Source: Tunturiibacter gelidiferens
Lineage (GTDB): Bacteria; Acidobacteriota; Terriglobia; Terriglobales; Acidobacteriaceae
Assembly (NCBI RefSeq): GCF_014201335.1
Contig: NZ_JACHEB010000010.1
Coordinates: 62,001 to 126,000, forward strand
Reading direction: 5' to 3'
DNA length: 64,000 nt
A program made the position numbers and the translations under genes. Below the pieces are notes generated by a model. That model made no database searches and was not told where the DNA came from. It was given only the letters and a program-made list of their open reading frames with translations. Numbering within the stretch: the stretch's first letter is position 1; every line of letters begins with the position of its first letter. Below, piece by piece: positions 26,985 to 37,221 of this stretch.

Positions 26985-27454
26985 TCGGACTCATGCCCGA
27001 AATCCAAGTCGTCCTCGCCAAAGGCAGCAACATCGAGCTCGCCGATCTCGGTGTCATCCCGTCCAACGTCATCGTCGTCGACAAAGCGCCTCAGATGGAG
27101 CTTCTCAAGCATTCCGCGCTCTGCATTACGCACGCCGGACTCAATACGGCGCTTGAGGCGCTCATACAGGGCGTGCCCATGGTGGCCATTCCCATTAGCT
27201 ATGACCAGCCCGGCGTCGCAACCCGCATCGCTTATCACGGAGTCGGCGAGTTTCTGGAAGTGGATAACATCAGTATCGATAGCCTCCACGAGTCAATTCA
27301 AAAAGTTCTGCGCACCCCGTCGTATCTCGAGAAGGCGCCGTACTTCAGCGAAGTGATCGCGAAGCGCCGTGGGCTCGACGTTGCCCCCGAAGCGATCGAG
27401 CGTGCCTTCGAACAAGCTATTGCGAACCGTCCTCTGGAGCTTTCCCGTACCTAA
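26957..27454 (+). pseudogene. UDP-glycosyltransferase (MGT/GT1 type), C-terminal half only
   Basis: The frame is open from 26957 and matches the donor-binding half of GT1 macrolide-type glycosyltransferases: VDKAPQMELLKHSALCITHAGLNTALEAL, then GVPMVAIPISYDQPGVATRI, ending with a normal C-terminus. The N-terminal acceptor half is missing. The left edge meets the NmrA remnant head to head around 26957-26984, so a recombination event probably joined two truncated genes. An ATG at 26993 could start a short product, but it would lack a full active site. Confidence 0.8.
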
Positions 27455-28263
27455 GGAAAGACCTTTAGCCCCCACGAACAAACCCGCCAAACTAAGGTCG
27501 ATACATGTGGCGGCGAGACTAGGCCTCGACGATCGTGAGACGCACATATAGAAGCCGAGCAGAGCGAGGATACCGCTGGCAAATAACGGCAGCCGACAGC
27601 GGCGTCTTAGGAGCTGCACGCTGCTGGGCCTTTTTGACAGCACGTGAGAAAGGTGGCACGAGAAAAGAAGAAACCGATAGGTGCACCCCAGCTGCGGGAA
27701 GCCAGGTTCGCTTGCCCTGCGGTGCATTCTCTCGTGCTAGCAGGACTCCCAAGACCAATGCGTGGCCGACCGGCGGAGCGCCAGCAGGAGCGAAGCGAGT
27801 TTAACCGCGACCTTGTAGTCGGCAATGCGCCAACCTCGAAGGTCGGCAACCCCTTGATCGAGCGCAAGAACAGCGTGGTCGTTCGGGCGACTCAATCGCC
27901 GAAGCCTCAGAAGAGGGAGAGTCGCCGCAGCGGGCGTCAGTAAAGGGAAACAACTTGGGAAGGACAATAACCGCGGCGGTGGCATAGAGTCGAAACTTGA
28001 AGGAATCGACGGAAGTGCCGACTTGTTGCACGACGAACGTCGTCACAAGCAAGTGCTTTTTATGGGGCGACACCTTAGTGCAGCAGGGATAGAGCGGCAT
28101 GTCACCGAGGTCCAGCAGTGTATAAGATGACCGACCGAGGTTGAACTTCAGCCCAACAGTGAGCGAGTTCCCTGAGACCATTTTTCATTCAACCCCAGCC
28201 GAGTCTGACCTATGACATAAAATGTTCGATCTGTTCTTGTCGTTATCGAAGGATGACACGAGC
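27455..28263. other. Stretch without a convincing gene
   Basis: Both strands carry overlapping frames with no recognisable domains. The best hint is on the minus strand near 27950-28180 (SLTVGLKFNLGRSSYTLLDLGDMPLYP), which looks protein-like but has no start or family I can name. It is probably degraded coding DNA. Confidence 0.4.
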
Positions 28264-28634
28264 TTAGCGAGTTGGACTTGGACAACTTGCCGCTCCTCGG
28301 CTGCGTGATGCCTCGAGATTCTCAGTGATCCGCTGTCCGGCCTGAATTGACCGGAGATAATACGCATCAGCACAAATCTCGAATTTCAAGTTGAAATAAT
28401 GCTCCGCTGGATCAGCGGAGAGAAGTACCTCTCTGATTATTTTGCTACGGTCGTTCTGATTGACCATGGTCACGAAGCCTGAATCTACAATGAGTTCATA
28501 ATTGCCGGCTGGTAACGTGTGACCCTTAGCCACAAAATTACCCGCCACTTCACTCGTAGATCGGTCTCCGCCGCTGCAGCAATCGCGCCGAAGAGCGCGA
28601 ATGTTAGTAGAGTTTTTATCATGGTTGATCGCAT
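28264..28634 (-). pseudogene. Exported small protein, frameshifted
   Basis: An ATG at 28622 (or 28634) opens a signal peptide, MIKTLLTFALFGAIAAAAETD. The mature part is in another frame: STSEVAGNFVAKGHTLPAGNYELIVDSGFVTMVNQNDRSKIIREVLLSADP, and so on. The switch lies around 28561-28575 and needs one base. The mature part is beta-strand-like. I know similar short exported proteins from acidobacteria but no function. The region 28635-29541 shows no gene. Confidence 0.55.
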
Positions 28635-29541
28635 TTAATCTTCCTCTGCAAAAAAAACACTTGTCCGCGCTATTTATTCCATACGCCAAGTTGCTGTCCT
28701 TAGTGCCGATGAATGGAACCGATTTAGAAATGTTCGAGAGATCAGTAAACTTCTCGTGTTTCCCGTCTGACAACTAGTCGGCCCCACAAGATAAGTGTTT
28801 CGCCGCGCGCGACATTTATCCTCTAACAAATCAAGTCGGGGCATACTGAGATGCGATAGCTTGTTTGTCCGGAGAACCAACGTCTCGATGGCCCAACAAG
28901 CAGATTGTCTCTGCAGTTTGCTCGCTGGTTTTGATCAGCCCAGTCAGTTCTGGACAGACACCCCGGATGCCATTGAAAAGCGTCTGACTTATCCCGCCGT
29001 CTCATACATATGTGGCGATATCGATCTGCACAGCATCGGGCCGTATCCTTATTGAAACAAAATCCGGCCCGTCGATATAGATCAGGAACTCGAAAAAGCG
29101 CGGAATCACTGTCGTGATTTTAAGCACGCTGCCTAGGCATCGGGTTAAGAGGTGACACGAGATGCAGTGGTCAGAGTCGATCGAGAATGTTAGCAAGTCT
29201 TGGTCGTCCTGCCACCACCACATCCTTGAGATAGTCACCTTGGCTGTTGACCGACTCAGATGGCGCATGTCAGGGATGCTGCGACCGATATCTTGCCAAC
29301 GTGGTTCCAACTTTTACCCACTGTGCCTTCAGCTTGATGACTTGCGAGTGGAAAAGACAGAGGGCTAATAGTCTTTCCTTGTGAAGCATCAATATTCGCG
29401 TATCGGTTGGTTGAGGGTGGGGAAGGAGCGTGCCCGGGATTCTGACTAGGCTGTCCCAGGTCCGTTCTTGAACGACGACAGACCGCCACAGTGGGTGTGC
29501 GGCGCAAGAAGTTTGTCTACCTCCGCGAAGCGCTTCTGTAC

Positions 29542-30513
29542 TTATGGGAAGATCAACGGCTCCCAGCGTCTCAGGGTCTTTGCGTTCACATCGTTCACTT
29601 GTATGACCAGATCTCCATGATGTTGCTTCAGGACCTGATGCCACGCAACGAGCTCCGCAAAATCCTCTTGGGCTGACGCCGTCGCATATAAACTCACAAA
29701 TGGAGTCTGAGCAAGCGCATCGTATAAGGTTGCAGCCTGCCTAACCGCAAACGGGCGCCCTCCACGGAAGAACGTTGTCGCCGCGACCGAAGACGCCAGC
29801 TGGGGGACCATCCTTCTTTGACTCGTCCAGATATCGGCAACAAATCGGCTGCGCGGCTCCGTCGTGATGCCGCAAATCCTGTCCATCACATGCGTGGATT
29901 CATGAAGCAGCACGTAAGTCAGAGCATCGGTGCCTGTACCTTCGACCGTGACTGTAATGCCGGAACCATCGTCTGTGAAGACCCTGCGCTCTTTGGTTGT
30001 TAGAAAAGTCGAAAGCGACTCTTCCAAAATGCTGGCGCGAAGCGTAATTTCATAGAACCCTGTCTTTGCAGTTTGCGAAGTCAGCCCCGTGCCTTCACCC
30101 GGAATGCCGTCGACAAACGCGAGGAGGTGCATATCGTTCTCGAGCACCCGCCTGTTCAGAGTAGGCAGGGAAACCAGCACGGCCTCAATCTTAGCTCGCT
30201 CGGCGGCAGTTAGCATGTGTGGTCTGACATCTTCCATTCCGGCTTTTTTGAACTCGTCGACAGCCTCGTCAGATGGTGGCCCTATTCGGGCCATCAACGC
30301 TTCCACTCCGACGGGTTCGCTCAGCGGAGAATTTTGCTGCGTTGCGTGCGCCAACGGCATCAAGGCGATGCCCAGTGCGGCGATCAAAATCCGCCGGCTC
30401 GTCCATCGAAAAAATGCTCTAGATTTGTGAGAACCATTGCGATTGCTATCTTTGTACTCAGTATTCGTCCGTGAGCAGCTTGAAATCTCAGAATTGCAAA
30501 AGTTCGATATCAT
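29542..30513 (-). CDS. Exported HExxH zinc-metallopeptidase-like protein, probably C-terminally shortened
   Basis: The frame has a hydrophobic export signal (RRILIAALGIALMPLAHA) after about 40 unlikely N-terminal residues, so the true start is uncertain. The zinc motif is HESTH in TYVLLHESTHVMDRI, and a later Glu in QEDFAELVAWH may be the third ligand. It ends at a TAA (29542-29544), but the same frame goes on with VQKRFAEVDKLLAPHTHC for 30 more codons. This may be the original tail cut off by a nonsense change. It is likely periplasmic. The substrate is unknown. Confidence 0.65.
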   Translation of the reverse strand: MISNFCNSEISSCSRTNTEYKDSNRNGSHKSRAFFRWTSRRILIAALGIALMPLAHATQQNSPLSEPVGVEALMARIGPPSDEAVDEFKKAGMEDVRPHMLTAAERAKIEAVLVSLPTLNRRVLENDMHLLAFVDGIPGEGTGLTSQTAKTGFYEITLRASILEESLSTFLTTKERRVFTDDGSGITVTVEGTGTDALTYVLLHESTHVMDRICGITTEPRSRFVADIWTSQRRMVPQLASSVAATTFFRGGRPFAVRQAATLYDALAQTPFVSLYATASAQEDFAELVAWHQVLKQHHGDLVIQVNDVNAKTLRRWEPLIFP

Positions 30514-30791
30514 TGTATCCTTGGCCAGGCGTTCTTTATATTCCTAGTTCCGCTTACTCACTTTACTTCAGCATCTCTTTGCTCCTGGGTCAACTGATCC
30601 GATCACCCTGCCTTGCTCAGACCTTAGGGAAGAAGCCTCCGCTGGCGACGCCCGTCTGACCTGCAGTTGTCATAGACAATCTTCAAACCTGCGAAGCGTT
30701 GCGCACTAAGGCAAGCCTTGTGGGAACGCTGGCACGATTGGCAGATCGGCAATTACCTCGTGCTCTTTGGAGCGCCCTGCCGACTAATAGG

Positions 30792-31373
30792 TTAGGGAGC
30801 TACTGTATCGAGATAGGAGTTGAGGTGCCTCCCGGCTCCCTTGAGAAAGCCTGATTTCCCATCTACTCGGTCTAGGGCCATCGCTCCCTCAAGCAGAGCG
30901 ATTATAAGGGTAGCCGCTTCTTGAGGGTCAACTGCCGCCCTTATCTCCTCTCTGTCCTGACCATCTTCAAAGATTTTTTGTAGATACAGGCGCCATTCCT
31001 TAAGAGCTTTTCGGGCCATTTTCTTGAGCGCCGGGTTGCCGTTATCATTGTCGGTAATCGCGTTGAGCAGGGGGCACCCACCGTCAAAAGACGGGAGTGT
31101 CACAACGTTTGCGACATGGACTTTCAGCTTCTCGATCGTATTCGTAACATTATCCATCCTCGCCATTCGCGCGCTGCTGGTTTCGTTCCACGCATATTCG
31201 AAGGCTGCAACAGCAAGAGCCTCTTTATTGGGAAAATGGCCGTAAAGGCTTCCCTTTTCCAACCCGACCGCCTCCACAATATCCTGCATGGTACAGCCTT
31301 CGTATCCCTTGCGATTGAAAAGCGGTGCAGCCTTGGCGATGATCCTGCTCCGAGTCTCCGTTCCCTTGCTCAT
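30792..31373 (-). CDS. TetR-family transcriptional regulator
   Basis: The 193-residue repressor has an N-terminal TetR helix-turn-helix (SRIIAKAAPLFNRKGYEGCTMQDIVEAVGLEKGSLYGHFPNKEAL). The all-helical ligand domain contains GGCPLLNA, as in the AcrR-like subgroup that often controls efflux or redox genes. It is transcribed away from TonB receptor 1, with 1.4 kb between. Two TetR-sized palindromes lie in that gap (32150 and 32452). The start has only a weak ribosome site. Confidence 0.92.
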   Translation of the reverse strand: MSKGTETRSRIIAKAAPLFNRKGYEGCTMQDIVEAVGLEKGSLYGHFPNKEALAVAAFEYAWNETSSARMARMDNVTNTIEKLKVHVANVVTLPSFDGGCPLLNAITDNDNGNPALKKMARKALKEWRLYLQKIFEDGQDREEIRAAVDPQEAATLIIALLEGAMALDRVDGKSGFLKGAGRHLNSYLDTVAP

Positions 31374-32149
31374 ATCGATCTTAATCTCTTCCTTTTAGTG
31401 TGACATGACAACTGGCTTGATGAAGGCGCCCCGACACCAATCACGCTGGTTAGGCGAACGTACTCTTGATATAGCGGTACCTACGTTATTTGTCACGACT
31501 TGGTTTAATACTTCACATTTTGATGTCAATGACCTCAGGTAGATGTTTCAGACCATCGACAGCGTCCCCAACTTTTGTACCGAGACTGACATTATCATCC
31601 AACCGTGCGGAATGGGTGGCAGCATCGGCGCAGAGTAGCGGGGGCTGTCTTCAGATTCATACAGGAATAAATCCTCACCAGAAAATGATCTTTGTTCATG
31701 ACGTAGGAATTGTTGTGTGAGACGGAAAGACGCAGAAGACGTAGCCGTTCATCGACAACCTTGGCCGGAAAAGAGTTGGTCTCGTCGACGGCGATTCGAG
31801 CGAGCGGCGGAAATAACGGGCCTCGTCACGGACGCCACTGCTGATATAGTGCAGAGTTCGACGACACTGCATGACCGTTACTTGTGCTGGCGAGGATGCG
31901 CTCGGGTTGGTGAGCTTCATGGTCAAGCTATAGTTTCGGGAGGCTTATGGGTCCAAGACCGCGTTTCTCCGGAGCATCAGAAGACTAAAGCCAGTCAGGT
32001 ATGAATTCTAAAGAGAGATGTTCTAGCCGAACAGGGAAGAGAGGCGCCGATTGTGCCCTCTAGAATAACTGGCGGATCCTGCCGCCGGTAGGATCTCGCG
32101 ATCTCAGCACCTCACCACAGACGTTGCCTCAAACGCATCGGATACATAA
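31374..32149. other. Intergenic stretch, possible decayed coding DNA
   Basis: The minus strand around 31520-31700 has protein-like pieces in two frames (SFSGEDLFLYESEDSPRY and KVGDAVDGLKHLPEVIDI) without a start or family. I call no gene here. Confidence 0.4.
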
Positions 32150-32167
32150 TTACCGACCGTTCGATAA
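32150..32167. promoter_or_regulatory. TetR-type operator candidate 1
   Basis: TTACCGACCGTTCGATAA is self-complementary at 14 of 18 positions, with the CGA/TCG cores usual for TetR-family sites. It shares 13 of 18 positions with the palindrome around 32450. Its place between the TetR gene and TonB receptor 1 suggests either gene as target. Confidence 0.35.
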
Positions 32168-32451
32168 TTCTATACAAGTAGACAAAAACGTGACAACTAA
32201 AAGCCGGCCTGCTGTTAATACTATTATTCAGTCGGTTTTCCTGAGCACGTGACTTGCTGCTACGCGAATGCGTTTTCAGCAATCCTGCCTGCGGCATCTG
32301 AAGGTTCGTCTCCTATGGTCTTGGACGGATCGCTCTGCTGTACTTCTTGCCCGTTTTCGCGGGCGATGCTTATTCAAAATGCAGGCTAGCTGAGCAACCA
32401 CTTCCGGCATAGCGATTAGGGATACTTGGATCACGGTGATCGGATCTGATT

Positions 32452-32465
32452 ACTGAACGTTCAGT
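32452..32465. promoter_or_regulatory. TetR-type operator candidate 2 (perfect palindrome)
   Basis: ACTGAACGTTCAGT is a perfect 14-bp palindrome about 345 bases before TonB receptor 1. With flanks it reads TTACTGAACGTTCAGTGA. The remaining leader to 32807 has no gene. Confidence 0.45.
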
Positions 32466-32807
32466 GAGGGCGAGGTAGCTGTTCTTTTTCGTTGAAACTC
32501 ATTTGAGTTCTAATGGTGTTTTTGCTTTTGCAACAACCGACTGGTCGGAAGAGCTCTGGTTTTTTTGCGGAGGCTCTTGTTTTCTTGGGTGGCCCGGAGT
32601 TTCATGGAGAGAATTCGATGTACAGAAAGGCATATTGGTCCAATCGTCAGAATCGATATTTCCAAAACGTGTTTAAACCCCTGACATCGGATATCTCAAA
32701 TAGTGACCAATATTTGAGAATAGCTTCTCAATTACATGCGTGGGATTGAGCATCTTCTCTACTTGGTTATTGAATGCATGAATTCTTACTAGAAGTTCGG
32801 AGAATAA

Positions 32808-35800
32808 ATGAAAAAACTAATAGTGCACGCAGTCTTCTTCTTCGTTACGGTTGGTATCAGTTGGGGACAGGCTACGTCGGTAAATGGCGGATCGATCCAA
32901 GGAACGATCACGGACTCTTCAGGCGCAGTTGTAGCCGGTGCGACTCTTATTATTGTCGATCCGGATACCGGTTCGAATAAGGCGGTAAAGACGGACTCAG
33001 CTGGTTTCTACAGCGTGGGCCCGCTCAATCCAGGCAACTACACGGTCAATGTGACTGCAGAGGGTTTTAATCGCTTGTCTACTAAGACGGTGATACGTAC
33101 TGGCACGGCCACGAGCGGCAGCTTTCGGCTGCAGCTCGGTTCGACCACTGAGACGATAGAGGTGAACGCCACCGCTCTTCAGGTGAACACCGACCAAGCT
33201 GGGGTTAGTGACGTCATCACCAAAGAACAGATCGATTCGCTACCAGTGAACGGGCGTAACTTTTTAGATCTTGCTCAGATTGAGCCGGGTGTCATTCTTC
33301 AGAGCGGTGAGTCGTTTGATCCGACGAAAGCTGGCTATTCTGCTATTTCGACCAGCGGCATTTCGGGTCGTACGACCCGCATCCTTCTGGATGGACAAGA
33401 TATTACAGACGAAACTGTTGGAACGACGATCTTCAATGTGTCGCAAGGCGCTATCGGAGATTTTCAGCTTAACCGCTCAACGCAAGACGTTTCAGGTGAT
33501 GTCACTTCCACCGGTCAAGTGCTGGTCTCCACCAATTCCGGAACAAATGCCTTCCATGGCCAAGCCTTCTATCAATTCCAGGACCACGATGCGCTATTTG
33601 CGAGAACTCTGGGCGGCCTCGATACCCCATTCCAACGCAATCAATTCGGTGGGAGTGTTGGTGGGCCCCTCATCAAGGACAAGCTCTTCTTCTTCGGAAA
33701 TGCGGAGCGTATTAAGCAGGAGTCCCCACTTGCCGTTCCGCTGGCTTCTACCTTTGCTGCAATCAAGGCTGCTTTTCCGTCGGTTCCGTCTCCCTATAGA
33801 GAGACATATTCGACAGTTCGTATCGACTATAATGGACCTAAAGTGGTTCATTTGTTCGCTCGCGCCAACTACGACGTGAATAGTTCCAGTTCGAACTTCG
33901 GCCAAGGCTACGAGATTTACAACAATCGGGATAACACACCAGGTCTTGCCGGCGGAGCCGACTTCTCCACTGGACATTTCACCCACTCTTTCAGAGGCAG
34001 CTATGAGAAGTTTCATAACCTCCTGCTCGACGGAACCCTAGGAAACAATGCCGTCTACAACGGTTTCCCTGGTTTGAACTTCCGGCTGGCAACGGCCAAT
34101 CTCTTCTCGGGCCCGAACGTCGATGCTCCTCAAAATACTTTCCAGTCGGACAAGCAGGTTCGCTACGACGGTAGCTGGACTAAAGGCTCCCACCTTATTC
34201 GCTATGGTTATAGTTTCAATCGCATTCTTGGCGGTGGCTTTGCGAATTTCTTTGCGCTCGCTCCCCGTATTACGCTCCTCACCAGCACACAACTTGCGAA
34301 TTGTGGGGGGGATCCTAGTCAAGGATCCTGTCCTTCAGATCCTTTGAATGGGTATTCTGCGTCGACAGCACGTTTAGGAAATGGTCAAGGCTTCTCTACA
34401 GAGAAACCGGGCTTTAATCTGCCGGGCGGTGGAACTGAAGACTGGCGTCAGGGCGCCTATATATCCGATAACTGGAAGATCCGACCAAGCTTCACGCTGA
34501 CCGCGGGTCTCCGCTGGAGCGTGGACACAGATCGAGCGAACCAGGATCTGCCGACTCCGCTTTGCTCCGATGTGGCCCCCTCGCTTACCGCTCCTTGTTC
34601 CGGAAATGCACCTCTTCTTGACCAGTTCTTCCCCGGCTTTGGCAAGAAAGTGCACCAACCCTACGCGAACTTCGGACCTCAGCTTGGCTTCGCGTTTAGC
34701 CCTGGTGACCATAAGACTGTCGTCCGCGGAGCTTTTGGTATCTTCTACGAAAGCGACGTCTTCAACAATACTACTAACGCGCGCGCAAATATGATCAAGA
34801 CGGGCCTGTTTGAAAACGATCTATCCATCTGTGGCGGCGCCAATACACTGAGTTTGCCTGATGGCACGGTAGTGTCTGAGGATGGTGGAGTTTCTATCGC
34901 AACAATTTGCTCAGAGCCTCTTAGCCAATCCGGTCAGCACTTTATTAATTTACAGAACAGATTCCAAGCTGTGACGAAATCGGTGGGGCCTGCCAGTAAC
35001 GGCAGCTTCGTTGGAAACACCCTCACTGTTAGTAGTTCAGCCTACGCTGCTCCCTATCGAACCCCATATTCTGAACAGTGGAATGGCGGTATTCAACGCG
35101 AACTCTTTAAGGGGGGAATACTGTCGGTCGATTACGTCCACAATTCAACGCTTAAGATCCCACAGCAGATCGATGTGAACCGTGACGGCGCCGCCCGTAC
35201 ACTTAATCCTACGGCGGCTCGAAACGCCATAACCGCCACAACCATCGCCCGGGGCTGCGCCGGAGGAGCAAGTGGCGCGGCGATCAACTGTTCTATTGCC
35301 GCCGGAGCTTCGATTATTGACTTTGCCGGAAATGGTCTTGATTCGGGTAACAACTTTCTCAGCGCCAACCCTGCTTCCTTCAAAGGCGAGACTGTTGCAA
35401 CAGGGGCAGCGTTTCCGGGGATCAATCCGCTTCTGGGCGAAGGCCTGTTTCTCCTTCCTGTCGGTCGTTCAGGGTACGATGCGTTGCAAGTCGTTCTTCG
35501 TCAACAGAAGGCACACCCGGCTCCCGGAATCATGTCTTCCAATGTGCAGATCTCATACTCGTTGTCGCGTATCGTTTCCACGGCAAATCCTGCGATCAAC
35601 AACGGTAATACCGGCATCGGCGATCAGTTCTTCTCGTCTTCATCGTATGACTACGACCATCCCACAGCATTCCAGGGGCGGAATGGATTGAATCATACCC
35701 ACCAGGTTTCTTTCGGCGGTTCGGCAACTTTGAAGTACGGCCCGCAGATCGGGATCATTGGCCATTTTTATACGGCAGCAGCGTCTGATCTGAACCTCGA

Positions 35801-36389
35801 CAACGGTGGAATTACTGGCGATCCTACGGCTGGCATCTTCATGTCCGATGTGACTGGCGACGGTACCATCGGCGACCTGGTTCCTGGAACGAATCCTGGG
35901 GCGTTTATGCATCAGTTCAATGGGAGAAACCTAAATAAGTTGATCTCTCAATACAACGCAACGCAGGCTGGGCAGCTAACGCCGGCGGGTCAGGCTCTGG
36001 TCGCCGCAGGGTTGTTCACACAGGGGCAACTCAGCGCTCTTCGGGCCACACAGCAGCCGATCGCACCGTTACAGGAAGCGATCGGACCTCAGAATTCGTT
36101 TTATCGGAGTCTTGACTTGAACGCTGCCTACCCCATCCGACTAAGTAGGTTTCGGGAAGGCATGTCGCTGGTACCAGCAATCGCATTCTACAACGTTGGT
36201 AATTTCTCAAACTTCACCGACTATAGCAATGGCACCTTGGCAAACACCACAACCGGCAGTTCCATTGGCCTGCTAAATGGTCCAAATGGCTTCGATGTTC
36301 ACGATCAAAATCGCGTCCAGCGCGGTTCAGGTACGTCAGACATCGGAGGTCCCCGTACGACCGAATTCCAACTTAAGTTGAACTTCTGA
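32808..36389 (+). CDS. TonB-dependent receptor, Oar-like, with carboxypeptidase-regulatory-like domain (receptor 1)
   Basis: The 1193-residue outer-membrane protein has a signal peptide (KKLIVHAVFFFVTVGISWG). A carboxypeptidase-regulatory-like Ig domain follows (GTITDSSGAVVAGATLIIVDPDTG...GFYSVGPLNPGNYTV, about residues 28-110), then a plug region (ITKEQIDSLPVNGRNFLDLAQIEPGV) and a long barrel ending in Phe (EFQLKLNF). Oar-like receptors of acidobacteria import large substrates or act in surface functions; the cargo is unknown. GGAG lies 6 bases before the ATG. The frame is intact and a strong terminator follows, so it is a single-gene unit. Confidence 0.93.
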   Translation: MKKLIVHAVFFFVTVGISWGQATSVNGGSIQGTITDSSGAVVAGATLIIVDPDTGSNKAVKTDSAGFYSVGPLNPGNYTVNVTAEGFNRLSTKTVIRTGTATSGSFRLQLGSTTETIEVNATALQVNTDQAGVSDVITKEQIDSLPVNGRNFLDLAQIEPGVILQSGESFDPTKAGYSAISTSGISGRTTRILLDGQDITDETVGTTIFNVSQGAIGDFQLNRSTQDVSGDVTSTGQVLVSTNSGTNAFHGQAFYQFQDHDALFARTLGGLDTPFQRNQFGGSVGGPLIKDKLFFFGNAERIKQESPLAVPLASTFAAIKAAFPSVPSPYRETYSTVRIDYNGPKVVHLFARANYDVNSSSSNFGQGYEIYNNRDNTPGLAGGADFSTGHFTHSFRGSYEKFHNLLLDGTLGNNAVYNGFPGLNFRLATANLFSGPNVDAPQNTFQSDKQVRYDGSWTKGSHLIRYGYSFNRILGGGFANFFALAPRITLLTSTQLANCGGDPSQGSCPSDPLNGYSASTARLGNGQGFSTEKPGFNLPGGGTEDWRQGAYISDNWKIRPSFTLTAGLRWSVDTDRANQDLPTPLCSDVAPSLTAPCSGNAPLLDQFFPGFGKKVHQPYANFGPQLGFAFSPGDHKTVVRGAFGIFYESDVFNNTTNARANMIKTGLFENDLSICGGANTLSLPDGTVVSEDGGVSIATICSEPLSQSGQHFINLQNRFQAVTKSVGPASNGSFVGNTLTVSSSAYAAPYRTPYSEQWNGGIQRELFKGGILSVDYVHNSTLKIPQQIDVNRDGAARTLNPTAARNAITATTIARGCAGGASGAAINCSIAAGASIIDFAGNGLDSGNNFLSANPASFKGETVATGAAFPGINPLLGEGLFLLPVGRSGYDALQVVLRQQKAHPAPGIMSSNVQISYSLSRIVSTANPAINNGNTGIGDQFFSSSSYDYDHPTAFQGRNGLNHTHQVSFGGSATLKYGPQIGIIGHFYTAAASDLNLDNGGITGDPTAGIFMSDVTGDGTIGDLVPGTNPGAFMHQFNGRNLNKLISQYNATQAGQLTPAGQALVAAGLFTQGQLSALRATQQPIAPLQEAIGPQNSFYRSLDLNAAYPIRLSRFREGMSLVPAIAFYNVGNFSNFTDYSNGTLANTTTGSSIGLLNGPNGFDVHDQNRVQRGSGTSDIGGPRTTEFQLKLNF

Positions 36390-36410
36390 TTGTTATTCAT
36401 CTGCCCCCAA

Positions 36411-36438
36411 AGGGGAGACTTCGATCTCCCCTTTTTTT
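36411..36438 (+). terminator. Intrinsic terminator of TonB receptor 1
   Basis: The stem AGGGGAGA/TCTCCCCT, with loop CTTCGA, is followed by a run of seven T (36432-36438). It lies 22 bases after the receptor stop. The segment 36439-37221 holds no convincing gene. Confidence 0.9.
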
Positions 36439-37221
36439 CCTAGACACTGTTCAAAGAGTTCTTCACCGCGTCGACAGCAGGACACCGGTACTTGCTTACT
36501 GTCAGAGTAAAAGTGGCGGCCGCAATTGAAGCTTATGAAACCCCACAGTGCTGCACTCCCAGACCCACTCGAAAATACAACACAGCTTGTGAAGAAGAAG
36601 ATAAAACGTCTCTTAGATCAAGACACTGCAGAGCACTGACCAACATTGAGGAAGCATCCCGTGTGCCGCTTGCAGGCGGTCGATCCGAAAAGATTAAGAC
36701 CGCAAATAGAGTTTGGGCAGCGTGGAAGCATTCGATTCAAAGTCTGACATAGTTTAAGACAATTAGCTGACACCTTCTCCTTGAGTTTGGAACAACATTA
36801 GTAAACGTGTCGAGGGACGCATCATAATGATGCCAGCGAAAAGCGAGGTTGGAACGGTATAAACCGCAGTGGCGTAGCAAACAAGGATCGATAGATGCCA
36901 TCCCTGATAATTGCATCAAGCCTGATCGGGACGCATACCATAGAGATTGCGGGTTGAGCCGCTCTGTTATTTCTTACAGTCCAAAGAGCTCGCGGCGGAT
37001 ATCGAACAACTGCGACACAGCCCCCGTAGCGCTATGAAATCTATCCTTACAGGATCGGCGGCGCGCGGCCATTGCGCTGCCGTGGGCCGATCATGACCTC
37101 ATGGCAGTAGGATTTGTAACCAAAGATGAGAATATATCCTGAAAAACCATCGAAACCATGTGGGTCTTACCAACTCCCAAATCGATTTTCGAAGGCAGCG
37201 TCAGACAGGCTCGCTCAGAGG

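Noticed and set aside
27455-28263. Several overlapping long frames on both strands
   Set aside because: They overlap each other in all frames, have no family signal and lack ribosome sites; probably decayed DNA.
25267-29544. Stop-codon recoding (for example TGA read as Trp or selenocysteine)
   Set aside because: TGA, TAA and TAG all occur as internal stops and frameshifts accompany them, so decay or consensus error explains them better. No SECIS-like hairpin was evident.
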